Source of the DNA: Streptomyces sp. D2-8
Lineage (GTDB): Bacteria; Actinomycetota; Actinomycetes; Streptomycetales; Streptomycetaceae
Length of the DNA: 64,000 nucleotides
Direction of reading: 5' to 3'
Assembly (NCBI RefSeq): GCF_023184515.1
Contig: NZ_JAAHBP010000033.1
Location: 1-64,000, forward strand
Position 1 is the first letter of the stretch, and each line of letters begins with the position of its first letter. The translations under genes and the position numbers were made by a program. Positions 40,346 to 49,397 of this stretch are shown piece by piece. Under the pieces are notes generated by a model, which did not search any database, had not been told where the DNA came from, and saw only the letters and a program-made list of their open reading frames with translations.

Positions 40346-42541
40346 TCAGAGGTGCGAGTAGTACTGCTTGAGTGACTTGCCGGTTTCCGCGTCGATGGCG
40401 GTCCGATCGGGACGGAACTCGATGGTCCGTCCCGGGGCTCGAGTGCTCTTCTTCCAGTCCTTCCCACCCACAGCGACAGTCATCTGGACGGCCTGGTAGC
40501 GGTCCTGAACCGGCACCTTGACTTCAAGACGGGTCGGCATGGCGAACTGGCCCTCCTTAAGAGGCGCCAACACTTCCTGCGCCTTACGCTCGCCAGAATC
40601 GACCCGGACGAACTTGGGCTCTTCATCCGGGTCGACCACGACTGACAGGACGACGGAGGTACCGTCCTTGTTCCACTTGGCCGCAGCTTCGGTCTCAACT
40701 CCGTCGATGTCGACATGTACCGCTGAGACGCCCTTGTAGGCGGCTGCCTTTCTGGCACGCTCACGCTGCTCTTTGTCATCCGCAGCGTTCTGCAGCACAA
40801 TCCCCACGGCGAGAGCCAGGGTGGCGATGGTGGCGACGTAGGGCCACGTGCGCCGCTGCTTCTTCACCGGCTCCAGGTAGCCGGTGGGCGCCTCAGGGAC
40901 GGCCGGTTCGGGCCCGCGGTGCCACTGAGGCTCCGTGCGTGCGCCCTCGGTCTGCTCGAACCATTCGACGTCTTTCCCCATGCGTGCGACGGTAGCGCGC
41001 AGCTGGATCGCCTGGTCCAAGTTCCCGCACAGTTCCGCCACCTTGGCCCGGGTGGCGAGCCAGGAGACGGCCTGGTCGGAGTTGATGCCGTGAGCGGCGA
41101 TGTCGTGCCGTTCTCCGAGGGCGGCCAAGTCGGCCGCCTCGCCACAGCGGCCCTCCCGCGCGGCCTGCAAAGCGTCCCGGTGCCGGCTGTCGATGACGTT
41201 GGGAGGCATCTCCCAATCCCAGCCCTCCGCCTCGACGGCAACGCTCTCGCCCAGCACCGGCTCCAGCAGCTCGTGCAGGTGCTCCGAGTGCTGGTCGTCA
41301 TGCTCGGTGCCGTACTGGCCCTCCGTCTCCTGCGGTTCCGGCTCCACGATGGTGTCGTGGTCGACGGCCAGGGCCTGCTGCGCCTTGCGGCGCCGCATGG
41401 AAGTGTCGGTGAGCCGGGCCTCTTCTTCGGTGAGGACGGTCTGGATGATGTCGACGTAGTCGGGGCCGACCTTCCACACCGCCTGCCCCGGGCCCAGGCC
41501 GGGGATGCGCTCGACGGCCCAGGCGGGCAGCCCGAGCAGCGCGCCGACGCCGGCGGCCTCCTCTGGGCCGAGACGGCCGACGTGGGCGATCTCGCACAGC
41601 TTGGCAAGGTCTTGGGCCTTGCCCTCGCCGAGGTCGGACAGCGTGTGCATCACCACGTCCAGCGACAGCGACGCCTTACGGCTGTTCTTCAGCAGCCGTT
41701 GGATCAGTTCGGCCGTCGCGGGGGACAGCAGGATCTGCCATGCCTCCTCGAGGACCAGGTGCCGGTGCACGGCCATGGACTGGGGCAGCCACACCTGCTC
41801 CGCCCAGCACGACACCGCGGCCATCAGCGACGGAATCGCCGGGCTGTTGCGGTCCAGGCGGGAGAAGTCGAAGCTCAGGATGGGCAGGTCCACCTCCGGG
41901 AGGCTGGCGTCCTGGCCGTCGAATAGGCCGCTGAGCGAGCCTTCGGTGTAGCGGGACAGGGCGATGGCCACGCCCTCACCCCACTCGGTCAGCTTCGCGG
42001 CCGGCCACCGGCCGTCCTCAGGCGTCACCAGCGCGTCCATCACCCCGTTCAGCGACGTGGCCTTGGGGTGGGTGAGCGCGTGCTGCAGGGCGTGGGTGGA
42101 CTGCGGGGTAAGCGCGGCGGGCTCCACAGCGGCAATCAGGGAGCGCACCAGCTGCTCGCGGACCTCGCGCGGGAATAGCGAGGAACAGGGGTTGAGCGTG
42201 AAGGCTCCGGCCTCGATGACACGGCCACCCAGCGAGCGGGTCAGGGCCGACCACTCGCCGGACTGATCCTCGCCGAAACTGTCGATGACTACGGCCTGGT
42301 GGCCGTGCTCGATGATCTCGCGGCGGATCCGCGTCTTCGCGGTTGTGCTCTTGCCCGAGCCGAGCCCGCCCAGCGCGATGCTGTTGGTCGACGGCAGCAG
42401 GCGGTGGTCTGTCTGGACGGGGGAGAGGTGAAAGCGCCGGCCGTCGAGCAGGGACCGGCCGATCGGGATGCCGGGGAAGCGGACGCTGGAGGCGACGAGC
42501 GGCGCGGTGATCGCGGCGTGGGTGGAGGGCAGGCGGATCAC
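40346..42541 (-). CDS. VirB4-like conjugation ATPase with C-terminal membrane anchor and extracytoplasmic domain
   Basis: 731 aa. P-loop LGGLGSGKSTTAKTRIRREI at residues about 58-77; Walker B HLVLEEAWQILLSPATAEL; DVVMHTLSDLGEGKAQDLAK further on. This is the VirB4/TraC type common in Streptomyces type IV-like clusters. Unusually, after an acidic linker (EHDDQHSEHLHELLEPVL) and a TPR-like helical part, a membrane helix (TWPYVATIATLALAVGIVL) leads to a beta-rich tail. That tail (SAVHVDIDGVETEAAAKWNK ... FRPDRTAIDAETGKSLKQYY) would sit outside. GTG 42541 overlaps the previous stop by 4 bp. Expected to power assembly of the transfer channel. Confidence 0.8.
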   Translation of the reverse strand: MIRLPSTHAAITAPLVASSVRFPGIPIGRSLLDGRRFHLSPVQTDHRLLPSTNSIALGGLGSGKSTTAKTRIRREIIEHGHQAVVIDSFGEDQSGEWSALTRSLGGRVIEAGAFTLNPCSSLFPREVREQLVRSLIAAVEPAALTPQSTHALQHALTHPKATSLNGVMDALVTPEDGRWPAAKLTEWGEGVAIALSRYTEGSLSGLFDGQDASLPEVDLPILSFDFSRLDRNSPAIPSLMAAVSCWAEQVWLPQSMAVHRHLVLEEAWQILLSPATAELIQRLLKNSRKASLSLDVVMHTLSDLGEGKAQDLAKLCEIAHVGRLGPEEAAGVGALLGLPAWAVERIPGLGPGQAVWKVGPDYVDIIQTVLTEEEARLTDTSMRRRKAQQALAVDHDTIVEPEPQETEGQYGTEHDDQHSEHLHELLEPVLGESVAVEAEGWDWEMPPNVIDSRHRDALQAAREGRCGEAADLAALGERHDIAAHGINSDQAVSWLATRAKVAELCGNLDQAIQLRATVARMGKDVEWFEQTEGARTEPQWHRGPEPAVPEAPTGYLEPVKKQRRTWPYVATIATLALAVGIVLQNAADDKEQRERARKAAAYKGVSAVHVDIDGVETEAAAKWNKDGTSVVLSVVVDPDEEPKFVRVDSGERKAQEVLAPLKEGQFAMPTRLEVKVPVQDRYQAVQMTVAVGGKDWKKSTRAPGRTIEFRPDRTAIDAETGKSLKQYYSHL

Positions 42542-43611
42542 AGGATCGCCCCTTTCTGCGTGGCTGCCCCGTGCGGGGTGGTCATGGCGTGCGCGCGGTG
42601 CTGCTGGCCGGGCAGCCAGTCCAGCCGGATCCGGTGGCGGTCGCCGGTCAGGACGGCCTGCCAGCGGGCATCAGTGACGGCCTCCGGGCTGTCGCCCCAC
42701 ACCGTCAGGTAGGCGTCCAGGTCGACGAGCGTGGCGCCCTGGACCAGGGCGCCGTGCGTGGCTCCGCTGGCCAGGCTCTGCGCCTCTGCCTTGATCTTGT
42801 CGGTCGTGAAGGCCTCCGAAGCGGCGGACTGCCACTTGGCCGACCGGCGCGACTGCGCGGCCGGCAGCGGCCGGTACAGCACCGCCAAGGACCGGTCCGA
42901 GCCCTGCCCGAGCAGCAGCCGCGGCATCAAGTCGCCGTCGGTCTCGTCCGGCCAGGCAGTGATCCGGGCCGTCGATGCGTAGCGGCCATCGTCCAGAGCC
43001 ACCCATCCCGGGCCGCGCTCGATCACCTCGGGCAGGGGGGCCGGGTCGAGCGGGGTGAGGGATCCGAGCCTGGCGAACTCGCCCGCCAGGGTGTCGAGCA
43101 GGCGAGTGGGCTGCCCCGTCAGCCCCTTGGGCACGTGCACCGAGATGGTCTGGGTGTGGGTGGTGTAGTCGTCGACGGTGGCGTGGTGGGTGACGTGCAC
43201 CTGCACCCCAGCGTTCCGGGCCTGGCCACCCGCGAAGGTCAGCGCCCGGGAGAAGGCGGTACGCCAGGCCTCGCGCTGTGCCGCGTCCTGCATCACGCCG
43301 TGACCCGGGTACAGCGCCCATGTCGCAGTCGCTCCCGGCCGGGTGAACGTTCCGGGCGGCGCAGTGCGCTCCCGCAGGTGCCGGTAACCGACCGCCGCCC
43401 AGCGGGCGATCGAGCGCGGCCCGGGCGCCACGTTCAGCAGGGCAGCAGCCGCGCCGACCGCGCCGAACGTCCACACGGGTGGCGGGGTGATCATTGCCGA
43501 CATCAGGATGGCGCTCCCGAGCCCGGCATTGGCCTTCGTGAGCATCGTTTCGGCGGGGCTGAGTCCGCGCTGCAGGGCGGGCACGCGGTAACCGGGCGTC
43601 AGGGAGTACAC
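42538..43611 (-). CDS. SCO6880-family transfer protein
   Basis: 357 aa, GTG 43611 with AGGAGGT seven bases upstream. A tandem hydrophobic hairpin (GLGSAILMSAMITPPPVW, then TFGAVGAAAALLNVAPG) near the N-terminus is followed by a cytoplasmic alpha/beta region with TWALYPGHGVMQDAAQREAW and THHATVDDYTTHTQTISVHV. Proteins of this build sit immediately upstream of VirB4-like genes in Streptomyces and are VirB3/VirB4-N-like. Function probably in anchoring the ATPase to the membrane. Overlaps the VirB4-like gene by 4 bp. Confidence 0.75.
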   Translation of the reverse strand: MYSLTPGYRVPALQRGLSPAETMLTKANAGLGSAILMSAMITPPPVWTFGAVGAAAALLNVAPGPRSIARWAAVGYRHLRERTAPPGTFTRPGATATWALYPGHGVMQDAAQREAWRTAFSRALTFAGGQARNAGVQVHVTHHATVDDYTTHTQTISVHVPKGLTGQPTRLLDTLAGEFARLGSLTPLDPAPLPEVIERGPGWVALDDGRYASTARITAWPDETDGDLMPRLLLGQGSDRSLAVLYRPLPAAQSRRSAKWQSAASEAFTTDKIKAEAQSLASGATHGALVQGATLVDLDAYLTVWGDSPEAVTDARWQAVLTGDRHRIRLDWLPGQQHRAHAMTTPHGAATQKGAIL

Positions 43612-43729
43612 GATCGGACCTCCTTAGATTCATGGCCAGGCCGGCCGGGGTGGGGAGACCGGCTGGCCCCGGCGCACCGACATCCGCATGGGGGCGGAGC
43701 GGGTGTGCCGGGGCCAGGCGATCGGGCCT

Positions 43730-45034
43730 CTACGGGTTGTTCGGCCGGGTTGGTCCCGACGGCCGGGGCGCCGGGGCGGTGCCCGGCCCGGCAGGCGGTG
43801 CCGGCGGCTGCGGGGCCGGGCGGTTGGGTGCAGGGGCCGGCGTCGGTCCCCCGGTAGCCCGCGGGTTGGAGACCTGCTGTGATGCGGCGGCCCATGCCTC
43901 GCGGCGGGCCTGAGCGGCCTGGGCCCTGCGGGGCGCCTCGTGGTGGGCCTTCGCGACCATCGACGCGGCGGTCAGATGCCCCGGCCGCTGCTGCTGCTTG
44001 AGGCCGTACGCGGCGAGGAGCACCCCACCGTCCTGCGAGACGGCCCGGCCCGGTGTGTCCACCGTGCGCGGACCGCGCGGGAGGTTCTCCTGCTCGTAGA
44101 CGGTCGGTGCCCCGGCCCGCACGACAGCCCGCGCCAGCGGATGATCCGTGCGGCTCTCCACCAGGGCCCGCGCTGCACCGGCCACCCTCGGGCCGATGTA
44201 GGGCACACCGTGGAAGATCATGCGAAGCATGAGCGCATCCGCCGCGACCAGGAGCACCGCGTCGACCACCAGCGAGCCCTGAGCGAACTTCACGAACGGA
44301 GCGACGAGCAGCAGGGCGAAGGGCGCGAACATCAGCCCCAGCAACCTCCCCGCCCACGCCCGCACAGCAGACGTATCGCCGCCGCGTGCCAGCGATGCCA
44401 GCACCAACGGCGCCATGCACACGAACACCAGGATTCCGAGCTGACGCGTCATGAACACCAGCGCCGAGAAGGCGAGGGCGACCACCAGCGCAGCAATGAT
44501 GATCAAAATCCCGAGCGGATTGTTCGCGTCCGCGCCGTGCTCCATATCGTCGGAGATGGTCTTGAACAGGGTGGCTTCGTCACTGTTGAACGCACTCGTG
44601 AATGCCGCGCTCACAGCCTTGTTCAGCAACATCACGGCTCCAGGGATCGAAGCCATGCCGGCGACTGCCGCAAGGGCCCAACCTGTTGAGGCGCCCATCT
44701 GTCGCAGCCGTGGTGCGCCCTGCCAAGCGGTCAGGGCGCATACGACGACGACACAGATGAAGAGGGCCACAGTCAGGTGCTGGCCGAGCCACAATAACTC
44801 GGCATAGATCCCGCTGTCGGCCTTCTCCGGCGCCCACGTCTTGCCCGGCGCCAACTGCGCCGTGATGTGCTTGATCAAGCTGTCGGCGAGTTCCTTGACG
44901 CTGGTGACGGCTCCGTCGGTGATGCCACCACCGCCGCCGCCCCCTCCGCCTCCTCCGCCGTCTCCGCCTGTGTCGCCTTCACAGACGGACCGTGCTGGCT
45001 CGTCCAGCAGGCTGCAGTTGTCCTTGTCTGCCAC
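43730..45034 (-). CDS. VirB6/TrbL-like polytopic membrane protein
   Basis: 434 aa starting at GTG 45034, only 2 bp after the preceding stop. A glycine run (GGDGGGGGGGGGGG) follows the N-terminus, then six or more membrane helices: LTVALFICVVVVCALTAW, WALAAVAGMASIPGAVMLL, GILIIIAALVVALAFSALVF, LGILVFVCMAPLVLASLA and others. The tail is a Pro/Ala-rich cytoplasmic segment (PTPAPAPNRPAPQPPAPPAG). This is the topology of the VirB6/TrbL inner-membrane channel component. The gap to the next gene is 118 bp. Confidence 0.75.
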   Translation of the reverse strand: MADKDNCSLLDEPARSVCEGDTGGDGGGGGGGGGGGGITDGAVTSVKELADSLIKHITAQLAPGKTWAPEKADSGIYAELLWLGQHLTVALFICVVVVCALTAWQGAPRLRQMGASTGWALAAVAGMASIPGAVMLLNKAVSAAFTSAFNSDEATLFKTISDDMEHGADANNPLGILIIIAALVVALAFSALVFMTRQLGILVFVCMAPLVLASLARGGDTSAVRAWAGRLLGLMFAPFALLLVAPFVKFAQGSLVVDAVLLVAADALMLRMIFHGVPYIGPRVAGAARALVESRTDHPLARAVVRAGAPTVYEQENLPRGPRTVDTPGRAVSQDGGVLLAAYGLKQQQRPGHLTAASMVAKAHHEAPRRAQAAQARREAWAAASQQVSNPRATGGPTPAPAPNRPAPQPPAPPAGPGTAPAPRPSGPTRPNNP

Positions 45035-45036
45035 GG

Positions 45037-45309
45037 TCAGCCCTTGGCTTCGGTGACGGTGGAGAAGAGCGTGTCTCCGTACAGGGCCAGCACGACGGCG
45101 ACGAACAGCGTGCCGATGGCCATACCGCCCTTGCGCAGCGCGCCCTTGGGGTCGCTGGACAGCTGCAGCAGCATCCGCACGGCGATCACGGCGATGACGG
45201 CGGCGATGCCCTTGGTGACCAGGCCGCCGCCGGTCAGGCCGATGGTGTCGAAGAAGTCCTTGAAACCCTCGGACATGTCGACGGGCTTGGCGAGGATGAT
45301 GCGACGCAT
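45037..45309 (-). CDS. Small two-helix membrane protein of the transfer operon (VirB2/TrbC-like position)
   Basis: 90 aa, ATG 45309 with GGAGATCTGAA upstream. Two hydrophobic segments GIAAVIAVIAVRMLLQL and GMAIGTLFVAVVLALYG are separated by a short basic loop (SSDPKGALRKG). Size and topology match VirB2/TrbC pilin-like subunits, although no processed signal peptide is obvious. It sits between the cell-wall hydrolase and the VirB6-like gene. Confidence 0.65.
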   Translation of the reverse strand: MRRIILAKPVDMSEGFKDFFDTIGLTGGGLVTKGIAAVIAVIAVRMLLQLSSDPKGALRKGGMAIGTLFVAVVLALYGDTLFSTVTEAKG

Positions 45310-45310
45310 T

Positions 45311-46315
45311 TCAGATCTCCTTCTGGGTGGATGAAACGGGACGTGCGAACGCGTAGAGGTCGCTCATGGAATCCAACGGAGAGAAGCGGACCTTGGTGTC
45401 GGGCCGGGGGGCGTCGATCATGTAGCCGCCGCCGACATAGATTCCGACGTGATGTATTGCGGTGGCGCTGGAGCCGTAGAAGACGAGATCGCCGGGCTTT
45501 GCCTGCTCTCGCTTCACCGGCTTTGATGCAGCGTATTGCTGAGCCGCGGTGCGGGGCAGACTGATACCGGCTTTCGCGTAGGCGTACAGCGTGAGTCCGG
45601 AGCAATCGAATCCGGTGATGCTCTTTCCGGAACGCCCCTTGGGTGAGCAGCAGGTGCCCGTACTGGGCCCGTTCGCGTTCCCGCCGCCCCACGAATACGG
45701 CTTGCCCAGCATTCCCTGCGCCGCATTCACGGCGGTGACAGCCTGGTTCGCCGATGCCGTTCCGCCGCCGCCCGTGTTCTTGCGGGAAAGGGCGGTGATC
45801 GAGCGGACGTAGTTTTGGGTTTCCTTGTACGGCGGGATACCGCCGTATTTGCGGACAGCGCCGCTGCCCGCGTTGTACGCGGCCAGCATGTTGTTCTGCT
45901 TGTCGCCGGGGACGTCTTTCACTTCCTCGGCGATCGTGCAGAGGTACTTGGCCGACGACGGGATCGCGTCTCCGGGATCGAAAACGTTGCGCTTCCCGTC
46001 CCCGTTGCCGTCGATTCCGTGCTTTTCCCACGTGGACGGCATGAACTGCGCGATTCCCTGCGCGCCGACCGGTGACGTGGCTTTCGGGTTGAATCCCGAT
46101 TCCTGCGTCAGCAGTGCGGCGAGCAGGTTGGGGCTGACTTCGGGGCAGGTGGTTCCCGCGTCCTCGATCAGGTCCTGGTACTCGGCCGGCACGGCCAGGC
46201 TGAGCGCCGTTCCTATCGGGTTGTCGCCGGCGCCCTGCATGAGCGCGGCCACGATCACGGCCGCGGTGGCTCCTATGCCCACGACAGCCGCTGTGGAGGC
46301 TCTCAAGAGCGTCAT
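45311..46315 (-). CDS. Lytic transglycosylase plus NlpC/P60 cell-wall hydrolase (VirB1-like)
   Basis: 334 aa from ATG 46315 with a GGGAGGG ribosome site; the frame is open to a GTG at 46387. N-terminal membrane segment (ASTAAVVGIGATAAVIVAAL). SLT domain: NLLAALLTQESGFNPKATSP (catalytic E), AQGIAQFMPSTWEKHG and NMLAAYNAGSGAVRKYGG. NlpC/P60 domain: KPYSWGG, TGFDCSGLTLYAYAKAGISL (catalytic C), KPGDLVFYG and IHHVGIYVGGGYMIDAP (H). Opens peptidoglycan by cutting both glycan and peptide bonds so that the transfer channel can cross the wall. Same operon as the VirB4, VirB6 and FtsK/TraB-like genes. Confidence 0.9.
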   Translation of the reverse strand: MTLLRASTAAVVGIGATAAVIVAALMQGAGDNPIGTALSLAVPAEYQDLIEDAGTTCPEVSPNLLAALLTQESGFNPKATSPVGAQGIAQFMPSTWEKHGIDGNGDGKRNVFDPGDAIPSSAKYLCTIAEEVKDVPGDKQNNMLAAYNAGSGAVRKYGGIPPYKETQNYVRSITALSRKNTGGGGTASANQAVTAVNAAQGMLGKPYSWGGGNANGPSTGTCCSPKGRSGKSITGFDCSGLTLYAYAKAGISLPRTAAQQYAASKPVKREQAKPGDLVFYGSSATAIHHVGIYVGGGYMIDAPRPDTKVRFSPLDSMSDLYAFARPVSSTQKEI

Positions 46316-46441
46316 CCCTCCCTTCGAGGGGTTGTGGGTGTTTTCGCTGGTCAGTGCTCGCACAGGGGCTCGCTCAGGGGCTCGCACACGGTCCGCACAC
46401 CGACGCTGTGTGAGCGAGTGGTGTGCGAGCGCTGGGCGAGG

Positions 46442-47998
46442 TCATGTGCGAGCGAGCAGGGCGAGCAGATCGGCCTTGCGGCGGCCTTTGCGGCGGGCAC
46501 TGGAAGGGCCGCCCTGCACCACGTCCGGCGCCGCCCCGAACCCTTTGACGATCACGTCGCGGACGGCTACGCCCATCGGCTGCGCTCCGTCCGGGATTTC
46601 GTATCCGCAGCCGCGCAACGCTTGCGCGAGTTCTTCCGTGGTCAGAAATTCCGCATTTCCGTAGGCGGCCAGCACGGCCTTGGCGTGCTCGTTCGGTTCC
46701 GTCGCGTCCAGGCGGGCTTTGACCGCCTGCTGGATCATGTCGTCGGTGATGAACAGGCCCCGCATTTCGCGGACTCCACGGGAGTCTTTGATGATGAATG
46801 TCCCCCGCGCCGACGCCGGAAGAAGTTCCGCGTTCACGCCTTCCGGGACGGTACCCAGGATCATCTTCGATGCCGCCTGCGACATGACTTTGAATGCGAC
46901 CTGCACGGTCAGGTTGTTCTTGATGACAGTGGAAATGACATCGTCACGCGGATGCTGCGTCGCACACGCCACGAGAATGCGCGCCGAACGCACCTGGGAC
47001 GCTGTCAATTTTAGGGCGCTTTCAAATTCTCGCCCCTCCGCAGGATCCTCCTTGAACGTGAGGATTTCATCGATGATGACGAGCATCGGTTCCGGACGGC
47101 TGCCGTCTCGTTTCGACCGGCCGCGCCGTTCCGCAACTTCCCGCACATAGCCCAAAGCGCCCATGACGCCTTTGTGTGTCAGGGAGTTGTCGTAGTAGTC
47201 GCAGGCCTGCTGGAAGTCGGCGTAGTCGCCGTCGGGTTTGCCGTCGACGATGACCAGGCGACCCCCCGCCATCAGAAACAGGTAGGCCAGGAACTTCAGG
47301 AACGAGGTTTTGCCGCCCTCGGTCTCCCCTGCGACCAGGAAATGCTTGCCGATGGGGGACGGCATCGTGAGGATATTGCCCCACAGGTCGTAGCCGAGAG
47401 GAATGTCCGCGTCCAGGTCCAGGCCAGTCAGGTCGGGCAGCTCCGGGATATGGGTGTACGGGGTGCCGATCAGTACCCGCACGTTCCGGATAGACCCTTC
47501 GACCCGCGCGAAGTTGACCTCTTCCTGAGTGATGTCCAGCTCTGAGGCGATCTCCTCTCGGACCCGGGTGACGGCTGCGGTGGTGTGCGGTGCAGCGACG
47601 CGGACCATATGCCCCTCACCGGTGGGGTGCGGGACGCTTTCCACGGACTCCACGGGTACCTGGAGCCGTTGGAGGAGCCGGCCCATGGCCGTGGGAAGCA
47701 CCAAGGTCTCTGCGCCTTCCTGGGCGCCTTGCGCGGGCGCCGCCAGGCCCTGCTGCTTGAGGGCTGCGGCGGGCTGTTGGCGTCCCGCCATCAGGCGTTG
47801 CAGGCCGGTTCTGGCTTTCCAGACGCCGTACCCGAGGGCGACGAGTGCCCCGGCTGTGAGGGCGAGGGTGGCAGGCCAGGACAGGCCGAGCTTGTCCTTG
47901 ATGGCTGCCAGGACGCCGGCCGCGATGGCGAGCGTGCCGATGGCGCCGGCCGCCTGCGCGTACAGCTCCTCTTCCTGCTGGTTCTTCTGTTTGGCCAC
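46442..47998 (-). CDS. FtsK/SpoIIIE-type DNA translocase (TraB-like / coupling protein)
   Basis: 518 aa from GTG 47998, which is preceded by GGAGAAGG; the frame extends to 48025. Two N-terminal membrane helices (GAIGTLAIAAGVLAAI and LALTAGALVALGYGVW) are followed by a motor domain: LVAGETEGGKTSFLKFLAYL (Walker A), LMAGGRLVIVDGKPDGDYAD, PMLVIIDEILTFKEDP (Walker B), ILVACATQHPRDDVISTVIK and RGTFIIKDSRGVREMRGLF. The end has a winged-helix-like stretch (TEELAQALRGCGYEIPDG), the place where TraB/FtsK recognises DNA. Moves plasmid DNA during conjugation. Whether it handles dsDNA alone or cooperates with the MobF relaxase is open. Confidence 0.88.
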   Translation of the reverse strand: MAKQKNQQEEELYAQAAGAIGTLAIAAGVLAAIKDKLGLSWPATLALTAGALVALGYGVWKARTGLQRLMAGRQQPAAALKQQGLAAPAQGAQEGAETLVLPTAMGRLLQRLQVPVESVESVPHPTGEGHMVRVAAPHTTAAVTRVREEIASELDITQEEVNFARVEGSIRNVRVLIGTPYTHIPELPDLTGLDLDADIPLGYDLWGNILTMPSPIGKHFLVAGETEGGKTSFLKFLAYLFLMAGGRLVIVDGKPDGDYADFQQACDYYDNSLTHKGVMGALGYVREVAERRGRSKRDGSRPEPMLVIIDEILTFKEDPAEGREFESALKLTASQVRSARILVACATQHPRDDVISTVIKNNLTVQVAFKVMSQAASKMILGTVPEGVNAELLPASARGTFIIKDSRGVREMRGLFITDDMIQQAVKARLDATEPNEHAKAVLAAYGNAEFLTTEELAQALRGCGYEIPDGAQPMGVAVRDVIVKGFGAAPDVVQGGPSSARRKGRRKADLLALLART

Positions 47999-48021
47999 CC
48001 CTTCTCCTTCGGGTGTCTTGA

Positions 48022-48219
48022 TCACGGGCGCGGACCATAGCTCGCACGCCTTTTCGATTCACGGGTCTTCCTCGCGTGGCGTGTCGGGTCTGCTCTCTCG
48101 GGTCTGCGAACTGCTCGTTCGCTCGCCGAGTCACTCGCCGAATGCGCCTGTTTCGACTGCGTGTTGGGCTTCCGGCAGTCGCAGCAAGGGCCAGTCCGCG
48201 GTTGCGGGCTGGCCCTCAC
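48022..48219 (-). CDS. Possible small Cys/Arg protein, 65 aa
   Basis: GTG 48219 (MRASPQPRTGPCCDCRKPNT) to a stop at 48022, filling the gap between the FtsK-like and Spd-like genes. Strongly basic with CCDC near the start. No family known; included because operon gaps here are otherwise short. Could be non-coding. Confidence 0.35.
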   Translation of the reverse strand: MRASPQPRTGPCCDCRKPNTQSKQAHSASDSASERAVRRPERADPTRHARKTRESKRRASYGPRP

Positions 48220-48253
48220 TGGTGGTGCCGGGAAACGGGGCGGTCGCCCTCTG

Positions 48254-49360
48254 TCAGGCGTCCGCCTCCTCGTCCTCGTCGTCCTTCTCGCTCTCCTCCG
48301 TCGGGGCTCCCTCCTTGGTCATCAGCGCGGACCAGGCGTGGCGTACGCGCTTCTCGCTGCCGACGAACTCCGCGCGGCGGAAGGCGGCGACAGCCTGGCG
48401 GTAGGACATGGGCGGGTCGTCGCGGTAGCGCAGGTGCCGCAGGACCACGTCCAGTTGTTCGTCGGTGAGCGGCTCGCCCGGCTCGGGCGTGGGCACGCCC
48501 GTCACGGCGGCGAGGTCGGCGAGGGCGACGGCGTCACGCTCGGCGTCACGCCCACCGTGACGCTCGCTGTGACGGCCGGACGGGGCAGTGTCCTGACCTG
48601 CGTGACTGCCCGTGACGCCCGGCTCCAGGGCGGCACGGGTCGTGGGCAGGGCGGGCGCGGTGGGCGTCCAGGTGTCGAAGTCCGGCAGCGCAATGGCCGC
48701 CACGGCGGCCGGCAGGATCTTCTCCGTGATGGCCTTCTGTGTGGCTTCGGCCTGCTCATGCAGGTCGCGGGTCATGGACTCCTGCGCGGCCAGCACCGAC
48801 AGGCGGTACTCGGTCTCAGCCTTGGCTACGCGCTGCTCCAACGCGGTGGCCATCTCCAGCAGCTCGATGCGGTGGGCGGCGTCGGCCTCCATCGTCTCCA
48901 GCTTGTCGGCGACCTCCTGACGCCGCTCGGCGATGGCCTGCTGGGTCTGGTCGGAGATCTTCCGCCCGAGCGCGGGCAGGGTGAGCCACCATGCGCCCTT
49001 GGTCGCGACGATCGCGATGGGGGTGAGGACCATGGCCAGGTCGAAGGTGTCCGGGTCGGACACGATCAGATCAGCGGTCGGGATGGCCGCGTTGATGAGG
49101 GTGAGGGCCAGCCCGGCGTACATCACGCGCTGGGCGCGCAGCCGGTTGTTGCGGGCCAGGATCTCCGTTGCCTGGAAGACCACCCACAGCGCGTCCAGAG
49201 CGCCGACGGTCGGCACCGCCCACGCCCCGAAGCGGGGTTCGAGGATGTGGTAGCTGACGCCGACCGACAGCACGGCCACGCCCAGGGTGATGACGCCCAG
49301 GACGGCGAGCACCATCCCGCGCGCGGAGGCCTTCGCCCCCAGGTTCTTGATGCTGTTCAC
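48254..49360 (-). CDS. Spd-like membrane protein with coiled coil (DUF2637-type)
   Basis: 368 aa from GTG 49360. Four membrane helices at the N-terminus: GMVLAVLGVITLGVAVLSVG, WAVPTVGALDALWVVFQAT, VMYAGLALTLINAAIPT and LAMVLTPIAIVATKGAWWL. They are followed by a long coiled coil (RRQEVADKLETMEADAAHRI and on) and a C-terminal wHTH-like part (DEQLDVVLRHLRYRDDPPMS ... RVRHAWSALM). Similar 4-helix proteins called SpdB or DUF2637 are in Streptomyces transfer regions, where they help plasmid spread inside the recipient mycelium. First large gene of this strand after the small-gene block. Confidence 0.7.
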   Translation of the reverse strand: MNSIKNLGAKASARGMVLAVLGVITLGVAVLSVGVSYHILEPRFGAWAVPTVGALDALWVVFQATEILARNNRLRAQRVMYAGLALTLINAAIPTADLIVSDPDTFDLAMVLTPIAIVATKGAWWLTLPALGRKISDQTQQAIAERRQEVADKLETMEADAAHRIELLEMATALEQRVAKAETEYRLSVLAAQESMTRDLHEQAEATQKAITEKILPAAVAAIALPDFDTWTPTAPALPTTRAALEPGVTGSHAGQDTAPSGRHSERHGGRDAERDAVALADLAAVTGVPTPEPGEPLTDEQLDVVLRHLRYRDDPPMSYRQAVAAFRRAEFVGSEKRVRHAWSALMTKEGAPTEESEKDDEDEEADA

Positions 49361-49397
49361 GTCTGTCCCTTCTGTTGTGAGTGGTCGTGCCGGGTTG

